Below are positions 48,652 to 59,788 of a stretch of 64,000 nucleotides of DNA, piece after piece (position 1 is the first letter of the stretch; each line of letters opens with the position of its first letter). Location: positions 1,488,001 through 1,552,000 of the forward strand of contig VNWV01000004.1 in assembly GCA_009801085.1 (NCBI GenBank), in the 5' to 3' direction. The DNA is from Lasiodiplodia sp. COLG20 (Eukaryota; Ascomycota; Dothideomycetes; Botryosphaeriales; Botryosphaeriaceae). A program made the translations under genes and the position numbers. The notes beneath the pieces are model-generated. The model made no database searches and was not told where the DNA came from. It saw only the letters and a program-made list of their open reading frames with translations.

Positions 48652-50774
48652 GCTGGGCGCAAGAGACAAGAGGAGGAGTACGGATGTGTGGGATGGAGGG
48701 GCAGCGTCGCGACAGGATGACTATATCAGGAACGCGGCGCGCTGAGACACACTGGCGTATGACGCTTCGGCGGGATGCGCGCGCGCGAAGGCACCGCCGT
48801 ATTTTGGTCATGCGAGGAGGCACTACCCACTTGATAGACGTCGCGGCTGATAAGCAGTCCTGCCACCCAGTGGCTTGGCTGCGCGAAGCCGGAGGTGATG
48901 CGCGGGGGAGAGTGAGGCTAGGCGGACTCTCTTATCGCCGCGCAGTGACAGGCTCGCGCTCGCCGCAGCCCACGCGACCATCAGCCTCCGCCGGAGTATT
49001 ACTACATCGTCCGTACGCGCCCTTTGCGCTTCGCCAGTGGACCCCAAGCTTCGGACGGCCGGCCGTATTCACGCGCCTGTGACTGTGTGAACCAGCGCGC
49101 AGTCGCCGCCGCATGACGGAATCATGGCCGCGGGCCGAATGTGCCAGCCGCACGGCAAGGATGATGCTGAACCGACCCCCCTTCACCCTGCGTCTGCGAT
49201 GGCTCGAGTATAAAGGTAACTCTGCGTACCTTGGGAGGTAGCACACCCTGCCGTGGGTGCCGCAGGGCCAGAGCAGCCCCGTCACGCACATTCCGACGAG
49301 TCCCGCCGCGGTATCTGCCCGCATGCGGAAGCCCGATCCACGCAATCTCAGCTCTCCCGCCTTTCGCACCTGGCCCAGCCATCCCGAAGCTCAACGGTGC
49401 TTGAGCTATTGCACCGAGGTCCTGTACAAACCCACATGTACCTTCCGACTTGCTCCTACTCCACGTGAGCCCGAAATCGGTCGCCGCTTGCCGGATCCGG
49501 CATAAGCCAGGTGCAGGTGACTCTAGTCGCCAACCGTTCCAAATAAATCGACGACGTCGCAGCCACCAGAAAATTTCAATCTCTTCACGTCTGGTGGCGG
49601 CTGCTAGGCCCGAAGCATTTTCGTCACCGCTAAGGTGCGTTACGGCCACTGCAGCGCTATCCGAGCAAAAGTTGCCCGCCTGGGTCTTGTTGGGCTGCTT
49701 CCTGTGGGAATCCGTAATATGACCCTGCTATTCCCGAGTCCACAGCTGCCTTGCAGTCATGGCCCAGTGACCCCCACGTTCGCGACTGACGCGCCACTGA
49801 TAATAATACTCCCTGCCTACGGCGCATACCTTCGGCTCAGCCCTGGAGAGAAAAAAAAATATGGTTGACTAGCGAGGGTCCTACCGCGAACATCTGAACT
49901 TGTCACGTCGAACCGTACAGTGGTCTTGTTTCACTGCTTTACTCGTGCACCAACGTTGCACCTGCTGGAAGACCGGGGTTGCAAGGGCCCACTCGTCGAT
50001 CTCCGCGGAGAGTTGTGGGTCCCCAACGAGGCTGTAAACGCCATCGGTTCGCCCAATCGCAGGCGCGACAAAAATACACAAAGTAAGCGGAATGGACAGG
50101 TTGCAAGCCAGCATCGATCTGCCAGGTCTGGATTTGATCCTGAGGCACGCGACCTTGCAGGAGGTAGCATGGGTGCTATTCCCGATATTCGGTCCTCGAA
50201 TAACTACAAGGTAGGTTCTATTAGTACTACAACAGAAAAGGGCCGTTGGAGCTTCCGCCCGGGCTTCAAATGCACGAATAAATGTGAACAGATGCATATG
50301 GACAAGCATCCAACCCCCGATTTGTGCTAAGCTAAGCTAAGAGAACCGACCTCGTATTCCAAACGCAAAAGACTAGCAATATGTCCGGCAGGACTTCCAA
50401 GGTACGGGACATGTCACGGTTGCATGCCAGAATTTCGATCAAGAATGTCTCCAATTGAGGTGTAGGCCATCGTGAACAACATTCGCGTATGCACTTGCGT
50501 ACAACGGCAACAAAGCCATTGTCTCCGTCTGGTACCATGCACCGAAAGCTCCTATTGGGTAATCTACACACTTATGCTTATTTTTCATGAGCGTATCGGA
50601 GCAATAGTTAAACCTTCCAATGCACATTGAACAGAAAATGGAGTCAGTGCAAAGTTTCTTTCATATCCAGTTAGGCTGCATGAGTATTACTCGTTTCTTC
50701 AAAATCATTACAGATAATAACATTTTAAAGAGAAAGAAAAGAAGGCTCATAAGCACGCATTCCATCTTCCTATC
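48652..50774. other. Intergenic
   Basis: 2.1 kb with no recognisable gene on either strand. GC-rich near the transporter promoter, becoming AT-rich after 50300. A tiny CTAAG tandem (three units) occurs near 50326-50340. No RNA gene recognised. Confidence 0.5.
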
Positions 50775-51858
50775 TCACGCGCTCTCTTCAACTTCCTCCT
50801 GGACCCTAACATAATCTTCTTTGCCATCGATATACCGAGGACTAGTGACAAAACAACATTGTCAGCATCTCCACACCCAACAGACCTACAAACACACAAA
50901 CCACTCGCAAAAAGACAAGGTGAAAAGAAGCAAAAGAACTTCCACACTCACCGCAACCAATTCCCCAACCCCACCACCGCCCCCGTCCCCACCGCATACG
51001 CCCCCAACAACCGCGCCCACCCGCCTTCCCCCACCGCGCCCTGCCCCACCGCCAGCGCCACAAGATCGTACACCAAACACCCACCGAAAATCCAGTCGCT
51101 CAGCGCGCCCGCGAGCCCGAAGCCGACGCCCGTCAGCGCGCGGACGGCGCCGCTGGGGTCCAGGTCGCCAGGGAAGTAGGCGGCCGAGGTGTTGTGCAGC
51201 AGGTCGAGGACGCCGATGCCGGCGAAGGTCTTGGCGACGGCGTGGGTGAGGGCGGAGGCGGAGGAGGATGTGCGGAGGGGCGGTAGGCGCGTGGTGAGGT
51301 AGGCGAGCTGCGAGACGGTGTTGAGGATGACGAAGAGGTTGGCGGTGCGGAGGTGCGAGGAGTTCCAGAAGAACATCCAGGCTGGAGGGGTGTGTTAGCG
51401 GTCTTTTTGTTGTTGTGGATGCCTTGGTAGACGACTGGCTACAGGCAGAGGAGGGACAGAATGCAGAGGGGGCGCGACTGGCGTGAAAGAGCCAAATCCA
51501 AACCAGTGCCGACTCCATCATCACCATCTCCAAAACAGTCATGGCAGTATTCAAGAAACTACTCACTTCCAATACACACGTTCCCAAGCGCGTACACGGG
51601 CACGTAGTCGACCATCTCCTGGATGTCGCGCTCACTGCCATTCCGGCGCCACAGCTTCCACAGCCAGGCCAGCTGCGCGATCTGCTGCGGGAAGAAGAAG
51701 AGGGCGATGAAGTAGGGCTGCGGGCTGAAGAAGGACAGGTTGGCGTCGTGCACGTCCTTCATGTTCGGCGACGACAGCATGCCGTACTGCTGCGCCGCGA
51801 AGTCGAAGGCGAACGACGCCGGCGCGAGCCAGCGCGCTTTGCTGTATGAGATGCCCAT
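50775..51858 (-). CDS. Conserved multi-pass membrane protein, function unknown
   Basis: Three exons: 51858-51567, 51381-50952, 50841-50775; introns 51566-51382 (185 bp) and 50951-50842 (110 bp), GT-AG with a GCTGAC branch-point-like sequence in the second; 262 aa. The joined exons read GNVCIG/TWMFFWNSS and GNWL/RPRYIDG. About six hydrophobic segments: near 47-67, 83-103, 111-128, 141-160, 182-205 and 222-240. The last exon adds a short charged, acidic C-terminal tail (GKEDYVRVQEEVEES). The N-terminus lacks a cleavable signal peptide. Consistent splice phases and alternating hydrophobicity support a real gene; I do not recognise a named family. Confidence 0.72.
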
Positions 51859-52514
51859 TGTTTTTCTTTGTTTACGCGTCTTATTTTCTTAGTTTTGAGG
51901 AAGGTGGAAAGATAATTGGTAGAGCAGGCCGAGGGGTGCTTGTGCCAAGATGGACTGAGCAGAATCTGAATGCGGACTGCATGATGACCAGCCATAGTTC
52001 TTTTGTATACAATATCGGTCAGCACTGCTTCTGTTGCGCGAGTCTTGACGTAGTCGTTATGGATTCCCTATCCTGGTAGTATGACGCAAATGACTCTAGC
52101 GCTCGGGGCAACTAGAACGCCGAGTCACGAGATTCTGTCTGACGCGCACGCGCGATTCCGCCGGGAACGCGATCAGGGTCTTGCGGGGTACCTAGGCTCA
52201 ATTTGCACTGTGAAGAAAGAGATACATCAATAAAAAGTAACATTGTACAACAAACAACCAGCAATCCAATCTATCTATGAACGATAACTGCCAACCCATT
52301 AACCCTAGAGGAGAAAAACGTGTGAAAGAAATGTGTCACAGCCCGAGCCGACCAGCAACCCATGGTATTCGCCAGACCAAACAGGAAACGAGTCTTAATC
52401 GGTCTTAGGCTGCTCTTTCACCTCTAGCGAAATGTGTCTTCACCAGCCAGACCTATTGATACATAGATATCTCGTGTATAAGAGTGAGCGCGTAAGGGGG
52501 ATATTCACAGGATT
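51859..52514. other. Intergenic
   Basis: About 650 bp upstream of the membrane-protein gene and downstream of the NADH dehydrogenase stop. No coding signal. Confidence 0.5.
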
Positions 52515-54476
52515 TTACTCCCGGGACACATCGCGGCCAAAGACCTTGGCCTTGACCCAGTCGACGAGGACAAGGACACGGTTGCGAGCTAGCATATCAA
52601 GTCAGTAAAGTAGTCAAGTAGACTTTGAAGATGCAGGGACTTACTGCTGAAGCACATGCTCAGGTAGGCGCTCCTCCAGAAGTAGTAGGTAAGAGTACCG
52701 CCAGTAGCGAAGTTACCGGTGAGCCAGGTGATATCGGCAACAGCCTTCTCGCTGCCGATGTAGGCGAGGGAACCCTGGTGGGAGTATTCGAAAGGACCCA
52801 TCTGCTTGACGCGGCGCAGGCGCTTCTGAAGATCCTTGATCTGGCCGAAAACCTCATCACGAGCATCCTGGGAAGGAGCCTTCTCCTGAGCATCCGAGAG
52901 CTTGGTGAGCTCGCCCTCGATCTGCTCGGTCTTGGCCATGTTGTTGAACAGACGAGCGAGGAAAGCACCCTCCTGAGCGGCAACCTGGGCGGTGGGAGCA
53001 TAGTTGGCGACGGCGCAGTCACCGACAGCCCAGATGTTCTCAGTACCCTTAACCACGAGATATTCGTTCACAGCGAGACCACGGCGGGAGTCCTTCTGCG
53101 CAGGGATCTGCGACATCAGGTCCTTGACAACGGGACGGAGAGCGTTACCAGTAGCCCAAACCAGAAGACCGTAGGGAATGCGCTCGAGCTGCTTCTTGCC
53201 GTCGGGGCCGGTAGACTCAGCCTCGATGTACTTGTCGGTAACCTTCTTGACCATGGTCTTAGTGCGGATGGTGATAGTCTCCTCCTTGAAGGTACGCTCG
53301 GTGTAGTCAATCAGCTGCTTGGAGAACATGGGAAGAACCTGGGCAGTATGGTCAGTCATGCTGGAAGCGGTTCAGAAGAAACCTGGTGCTTACGTTGGGA
53401 AGAGCCTCGACGAGAGTAACGTGGAAGTTGTCCTGGATATCGGGAATCCACTTCTTGAGATCACCGTTGAAGAAGTCCTGGAGCTCACCGGCGAATTCAA
53501 CACCGGTGGGGCCACCACCGACGACAACCATGTGCAGAAGGCGCTTGATCTCCTCGGGGTCCTGGTCCTTGAAGATAGCAGTCTCACAGCAGTCCATGAT
53601 GCGCTTGCGGATCTTCTGGGCGTCGCCAACCTCCTTCAGGAACAGGCCGTGCTCGCGCACACCAGGAATACCTGCGATCTACGTCAGACAAAGCTCAGCT
53701 CGGCCCGGCGCGCAACATACCGAAAGTAGCGTTCTCGGCGCCAACGCCGACAACGAGCATGTCGAAAGGAACCTCAGTCTGGGAAACGTCGCCCTTGATC
53801 TCCGACTCGTCGTGGATGTAGACAACCTTCTTCTCGTAGTCGATCTTGGTGGCCTCGGCTTCGTAGTACTTGACGGCAGCCTTCTTGTGACGCAGGAAGT
53901 TACGAATCGGCTCCATGATGGAGCGATGTTCGATAGTACCAGTAGTGCATGACGGGAGCAGCGGGGTGAACAGGAAGTAGTTGCGGGGAGAGATGACGAC
54001 GACATTCCAGTTTTCCGTGTCGAGCTTCTTCAGGAGGGAGACGGAGCCCCAACCAGTACCTGTCGCAGACGGTCAGTGCATGCCATTGGCAGCTTCGCGG
54101 CGGAGGGCAGCGCACCGAGGATGACGAGAGTTTTCTTCTTGGGATCGGGCAGGACCTGATCCGGGGGGTTGCGCATCTCATAGATTCCATAGGCGGCGTA
54201 AGCGGTACCAACGATAGCAGAGACATAGGTGGCGCGCCACAGCCAGCGCAGCAGGCGGAAGCCCTTCTTCTTGGGCTGGGCGCTGTCTGTGTAGGTGCGA
54301 CGGAAAGCATTGCGGAGCGCGGGGTGCGCAGTCAGCGGGGAGGGAGCTGGCGCGCGACGCAGCTGGGGAGCAGCGAGCTGGCGGTGGGTCGCGAAAGCGC
54401 GACGCGCAGCGAAGCGCAGAGCGTGCTGGAAGCCGGCCGGGGCCATTGGCCTCAGGGCGGCGGCAGGAGCTGCCAT
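52515..54476 (-). CDS. nde1: Alternative (type II) NADH:ubiquinone oxidoreductase, probably external
   Basis: Five exons: 54476-54116, 54059-53721, 53671-53394, 53338-52645, 52588-52515; introns 54115-54060, 53720-53672, 53393-53339 and 52644-52589 (49-56 bp); 581 aa. Single-subunit, rotenone-insensitive, non-proton-pumping enzyme that passes electrons from NADH to ubiquinone. An Arg/Ala-rich mitochondrial presequence (1 to about 65) precedes a hydrophobic segment (about 75-100), which in NDE proteins anchors the enzyme so that it faces the intermembrane space. Two Rossmann motifs: LVILGTGWGSVS (FAD, near 117) and VVVGGGPTGVEFAGEL (NADH, near 283). The C-terminus DWVKAKVFGRDVSRE is the usual membrane-binding end. 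No EF-hand was seen in the insertion near 480-520, so it resembles the calcium-independent type. Internal (NDI) orientation cannot be fully excluded. Confidence 0.92.
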
Positions 54477-55507
54477 TGCACTCGTCGAATTGACGGGGCG
54501 GGGGATGGTGGTGAGGATGACACAGTCAGAGCCGGCGGTCCTTTTTTTCTGCTGCAGCGATGACGATTTTGCTAGAGGGCCCTGCACCGCACCGAAGCCG
54601 TTAATCGGGGGTCCTGAGCATCCGCGCCGTCCGCTTGTTCGCTGCCACGCGCCGACGCCGATATGCACCCACCAACCACGCGCCGCCTGCCCACTGGAGG
54701 ATATCCGGTTTCCACTGCGCCCTCCGGAGCGGCCTTCAGCTCTGCATTGGGGCCGCGGACGAATGGTGTTTCGCGGGTCAAAGGACGGCGCTCAGAGCAC
54801 CTTGCGGAGTTGGAAATCCGTAGCGCGATCCGCGACTCGAGGGTCCAGGTGCGGCTCCGCTGCTCGCAGAGCGCGAAGGCTGCTCTTTTTGAATGACAGC
54901 CCGCATCGGGACTTCACGGCCCACCGGCTGCAGGTACTTTCTTTGTTCGGGCGGGTCCGGGGGAACGGCGACAAGGCCTTGAGCGACGACAATGACGTTT
55001 GGCTGGGCCGAGGTTGCGCTCGTGCGCACGAGAATGGCGACGGGCGGCGCGAGAGGCCGGTGGGAGTGTTGAGCATGGCCTGGCGACGGCGGCGTTGGGC
55101 ACTTATATGCAAACACCACACCGAAGGAGACCTGATATCACACCAGCATGGACCGACGCGCTGGGTGCGCTCCGTTTACGCGGTGCGCGGATTTTTGCAT
55201 TATTATTCCGAGCGCCTGCGTCCTTTTCCGAGGTAACGGCTTCCGCCTACCTCTGACTGAAGTCGCAGCGTTGGGTGCCGTCTCTTCTAATTCTGCCTTA
55301 GAAAAAGAATATATGTGGGTAGAGAAGCTATCGTCCGGACGATAGCTTCAGCTAGCCGTGACATGAGCAAAAAAACATAGCCATCGGCTGTGAGAGGGGA
55401 CTGTAATGCAGCAGCGGAGAAAAAAATCTGTCTACGCGACGTTGAGGGGACGCGAAAGTCCTCTCCCGGACGACGTCCCAACAACCCGAAAATGGCGAAG
55501 CCCGTCT
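54477..55507. other. Intergenic with a perfect palindrome
   Basis: 1 kb between the NADH dehydrogenase start and the thioesterase stop. Contains the 26-bp palindrome at 55324-55349, listed separately. A long plus frame (54295-55236) overlaps the presequence exon antisense and is rejected. Confidence 0.5.
55324..55349. repeat. Perfect 26-bp palindrome
   Basis: The half-site GAAGCTATCGTCC (55324-55336) is followed at once, with no spacer, by its exact reverse complement (55337-55349). Symmetry ends sharply at the flanking bases. It lies about 175 bp beyond the thioesterase stop and about 850 bp upstream of the NADH dehydrogenase start. It could be a dimeric-protein binding site or form a hairpin in RNA, although a zero-base loop makes a tight hairpin less favourable. 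Confidence 0.9.
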
Positions 55508-57015
55508 CTAAAGCTTTTCTCTAACAGCTCCCGCTCCGAACTTGTCTTGTAGCTTCGGCCCACTGTTGTTAAGCCTCACCAGCCCTTCTTGATACGTGCT
55601 AGCAATGTGGACGCCGGTCCCATTCCATATCCTGCTCTCGATCATGCCTCTTCCTCCCGATACCCTACTCATCCACGACTCCTGGCAGTACCACTCCCTC
55701 GTCTCCCTCTCATCTAGCTCAGCCATGGCTAGATCCTTAGACCCTACGTGAAACACTACCGAGTGGCTCAAGGATGCCATGGCCGAGTAGTCGTTCCCCC
55801 ACCCGAGATGGTTCGGGATGACGAACAACCCGTTTCGATCGCTCGCGTACAGGTGCGCGCACGCATGCAAGTTCGCGGCCTGGGAGACGGGGGGCATGCT
55901 TCCGATGGTCGAGTAGAATTGCAATTGGCGGCGGTCCAGGGGCTTTCGAGGCGCGTTGTACGCCTCCATGTCGACTTTCCGCAAGGACAGTCCCGGGAAC
56001 GGATCCGTTCGGTTGCCATCCTGCGCCGAAGCTTCCCAGTACCTTGTACAACGAATGGTCCATCAGCCTTCTCCCAGCTCTTCAAGGAATAGGTTTCTAT
56101 TCTTGCACCGCCGCCCGGAACTCACCATGGTGAATCAACCCCGGGCGCCTCAGGCCAGTCGTCCGGTCGTCGGTTGCCCAGGGCTACCTTGTACTCCTCC
56201 CACAGATCCAGCTGGTCCTGGCAATCTACCGCCCCGGCCTCCTCTTTTTTGAACGAACATGTGCACGTGAAGCAGACGCCTGTCTTGTTGTGCTCCTGCA
56301 CGACCTCGACCGTGCGCGTGCAATACCGCCCGCCGTCCCGGATGACTCTCACCGTGTAGATGAACGGAAAGGCCGTGTTGCCCGGCAAGGTGAAGTATCC
56401 GGTGACATTCTGCGAGAATTAGCCTCCTGATAGTGCTCGACACCACAACGCCAGCCGCCAAGACCGAGCACGGAAGCCCCGCTCGAAGGGAAATAAAGGA
56501 CGACCAGCAAGCAAGCTCTCAGGAAGCTTTCCCGGAGGGCCAAGAGAAAAAAGTAATTAGATGGGGCGCGCCACCCATGAACTAGAAAGCGCGCGGATCG
56601 AAACGTGCGCACAAAACGGGAAAACGGTGGTCAAAGAAAAAGAAATGAGGCAGGCCGAGTTTGGCCATATGATGAGAAGGGGAGGGGGGACGTATAGTGC
56701 GTGTGTGTGGGAGGCAAGGGCAGGGGAACAAGGTTTCCGCCGAACGCGTTCAAAGCTTCACCATCTAACCCGTTGGTATCATCACCTAGTACGTACATGG
56801 AGCACGAAGCCCTCCCTGACCGTCTGCGCCGCCGCCCATGCCGCCTGCGCGAACACGTGCCCGCCATACGCCGACGTGCCTCCACCCGGCGCGAACGCTT
56901 TAGCCGCGGATTTGAACGTCCCGTCCGACGTGGTGGTGGCTGCTGCCTCGTCCAGCCGGATCAGCTCGGTGAATGCGAGGTAGCGGTTGCCGTTGATCGA
57001 GTCGTCGTCCTGCAT
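55508..57015 (-). CDS. Acyl-CoA thioesterase II (TesB family)
   Basis: Three exons: 57015-56797, 56409-56126, 56042-55508; introns 56796-56410 (387 bp, long for this genome) and 56125-56043 (83 bp); 345 aa. Double-hotdog enzyme that hydrolyses acyl-CoA to free acid and CoA. First hotdog: FTELIRLDEA, then GGTSAYGGHVFAQAAWAA (about 45-62) and GFVLH/NVTGYFTLPG across intron 1, then RYCTRTVEVVQ. Second hotdog: DPFPGLSLRKVDME, RRQLQFY, HACAHLYASDR with the conserved Asp, GWGNDYSAMASLSHSVVFH, and the ESRIWNGTGVHIASTYQEGLVR ending block. The C-terminus is REKL, only weakly like a type-1 peroxisomal signal, so location is open. The ATG at 57015 is the only suitable start close to the first hotdog strand. 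Confidence 0.87.
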
Positions 57016-57835
57016 GATGGTTTTGCGAAAGCTGACAAGGGCCCGGCTACCGAGCTGGAACGGCGGCCAGCTGATGCGCAGCCCGCGGAGGATTGCGTGG
57101 AGCTGCTGAAAAGGTGGAGAAACCGGGTCACACGCGGGATGCCCGTCAGGAGGGTCAAGAGACCCGTGGAAAAGTAAGCTTACGAGGGGCAGCTCTACGC
57201 GTTGGTGATCTCCAGCCTTTACTCGTGCCCTTTACATGCTCGTCATCGGATCGGACCTCGGTAGCTACTCCAGCACAGCTGCCTAGCGCTTCAGGCACCA
57301 ATGCCTCACGTGGATTGGTCATTTCCATCAAGCTTGCATCAACCAATGAGCGCACGAACGGAGCGAGTCGAAACATCTGGATTTCCGATTCTCATCCTGC
57401 TGGCCTTCTCTCGGCGAGCAACTTTCCTTCTTTGGTGTGATTCCTATCTACCCTAATGTATGCAATCCATCCATTGTCACATCCACGTCAGCTCATGCAG
57501 CTGCTGTCCCAGCAATACTAGCGAAACCATCCCACCTGTCCGAAACCTGAAAACAAGAAAGCCTCTACGGGCGAAGCCAGCGGCAAAGTCTGGGTATATT
57601 CTGCAAACGCCATCCCATGCAAACATCCATCAACATTAACGAGGGCTGGAGGCCAAAAATAACTGGCCGTCCACCCTTGCAATGCAATTGCTCGAACGCG
57701 GAAAAAGAAAGTAGTTTGCCCCACGTGTATAGGGCACAACTTCGTGCAAACCCATCTAGAACGCCAGATAAAATGCAAATGTGACCCTGGTCAGGGTCCG
57801 TATTCGTGAAACTTCAGACAGAATCCAAAGGAAAT
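57016..57835. other. Intergenic
   Basis: 820 bp between the thioesterase start and the cyclin stop. No recognisable feature. Confidence 0.5.
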
Positions 57836-59788
57836 CTATCGTGAGAAATTCGGTTGAGGAAGAACAGGCCACTGGTTGAATTGGTTCGTCGTGGGCCAGG
57901 CGTCGTGGTTCATGTAGGGGAGAGGACCAGCGCGACGCTCGTTCGACGGCCTTCCGAGTGGCTGATACTGCATCTGATCGAAACCAAGGCGCGGGGGCTG
58001 GCTGATCGATGATGAAGGAGGAGGAACCAAAAGCGTATTCACAGTTCTAACAGGCCTGTAAGGCGAGCTGCGTTGCGATAGGTAAAATGAAGGAGAGAGC
58101 CTGTTCTGCTTGGGAGCACCCGGCCCGAACGAAGGGTGCAGGGGCGAACTCGCGGAAGAATCGGTAGGTAGTGGGCTCAGCTGACGCGAAGGTCCCGAAG
58201 GAGCCGGCTGGGACTGGGGGATTGAGATCGCTGGCGGGAGCGTAGCCGCGGGAGCCGGGGGCATTGACGATGGTTGAGACCACTGCATCGGGGGAGGGTA
58301 AACCAGAGAATTTGACCTGGTGTTCGGGGGCGGCAGCTGAGGCACCGAGAGATTGGGGAGAGGTGGCAGCATCGGAGGGACACTCGTGGGTTGCGAAGCT
58401 GGTTGAGTTAGTGCCGACTGTTGAGGAACGCTCGTGTATGCTGGCTGGGTTTCGGTCGGAGCGAAGTTTCTCAGCGGCCGCTTCGGTGCCGGCTCCTGCG
58501 CCTGGTCGTCGTAACTGCGCTTTCTCGAGCCGGGCCGCAAGTTCAGCTCGGGCAATGGGCCGATCGGCGAGACAGCGGCGGAGCTGATTTGGGGCAGTAG
58601 CGTCGGCGTGTTCGAGTACGAATTGGCGTTGTTCGGCGAAAAGCCATTGAGGTAAGGAGGCGATGCTTGGGTCGAATGCGGCGGAGACGGGAGATTCGGA
58701 GGCACGCGAAGCGTCGGAGTCGGAGGGCCAAGTGCCCTAGAGGAAGTTTCCAAGGGTGCCCGAGAAGCTCTTTCAAAGAACGTTCCGAACTTGCCAAGTG
58801 TGGCATGCCACTCGCCCCACTCCTCCGCTGAAGTAAACAAGTTATACTTCATGTTGCTCAGAAACTCGACCTCCATGATGTGCACTTCTTGAACCGAAAT
58901 CCCGGACACATCCGCCCAAGTCTTGTTGGTGTACGTATTGTCGTCCAAAAACTTGTTCCCCAGCATCAATGCCACCGTGAGCAGCCGGTACTCACTGCCG
59001 GGCTTTCCCTTCACTCCAGGATTGATGGTCTTGAGCCGGTAGATGAACAGGAGAGCGAGGATGACCACGTTCTGCGTAACTTGGGTAGTTGAAAGAATAG
59101 TCGTAACCCATTTTCTGAAACCGGTCGTGGGCTGGGCGTCGGGGACAAGGCCAGTCGGCGGCGGCGAAAGAGAGTCAAGGGCCTGATGCAGGGTGGATGA
59201 GTTCTCGAACCAGAAAAGACATGTGATCTATTGAGAGTCAGCATTTTTGGGCTACGGCGGCGGAAACAGCGGAAGACTCACTTCGGCGGCAAGTTGCGGC
59301 ATGCTGGTCTGCGGAGTATGGATTGACGTGGGAATTTGTAGAGAAGCGGCAATAGCTTGGTTCGAAGCTCTTCTTGCGTTGCGGTAGTCCTCGGAGCTGT
59401 GGCCATTGGTGTTCCGGGACGGGCTGTGAGGGCGGTAGACAGGCTGCTGAGAGCCGTTCTGGTAGGCGGGCCTGTGAGTAGTCGTCATGGTGTTGGTGTT
59501 CGCTTCCGGAGCTTGGTGGACATGCTGCGGCTTGGGGACGAAGGCGGCCTCGCCAGGTCTTTGAACAGCATAGCTACCCACAGGCTGCGGCAAGGCATTG
59601 TGGCCTCTATGGACACTCGCCATGTCGACAGAAGGGGTGCCAAGTGTGCTTGGCCGTGCCTGCCGATTCTCGAACCTCAGCGGGAGCTGGTCGTGGTGGT
59701 GGTGCTTGTGCGGGTAGGCGGAGGCGGGCTGCGAGCGGTCCAGAGAGAGGGCGTGAGGCATTGACTGGGGTCTCTGTAGTTGCAGCAT
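57836..59788 (-). CDS. clg1: Clg1/Pho80-like (PCL family) cyclin
   Basis: Two exons: 59788-59282 and 59227-57836; intron 59281-59228 (54 bp); 632 aa. The N-terminal 150 residues are disordered, rich in His, Gln, Pro and Asn. A PHO80-type cyclin box spans about 163-295: the join LAAE/ITCLFWFENSSTL, GFRKWVTTILSTTQVTQNVVILALLFIYRLK, EYRLLTVALMLGNKFLDDNTYTNKTW and VQEVHIMEVEFLSNMKYNLF carry the conserved Lys/Glu/Asp positions of this family (each block is part of a longer continuous helix bundle). The C-terminal 330 residues are Pro/Ser/Gln-rich with many SP sites. Such cyclins activate the Pho85/PhoA-type CDK in nutrient and morphogenesis control. Assignment to Clg1 rather than another PCL is by overall architecture. 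The upstream region is unusually long. Confidence 0.82.

Noticed and set aside
47863..48720. 285-codon plus frame
   Set aside because: Antisense to the PQ-loop transporter, with Arg/His-rich mirror sequence.
52625..53419. 264-codon plus frame
   Set aside because: Antisense to the NADH dehydrogenase exon 4; mirror of a strongly codon-biased gene.
54295..55236. 313-codon plus frame
   Set aside because: It covers the antisense of the presequence exon and the GC-rich promoter; no domain or signal supports it.
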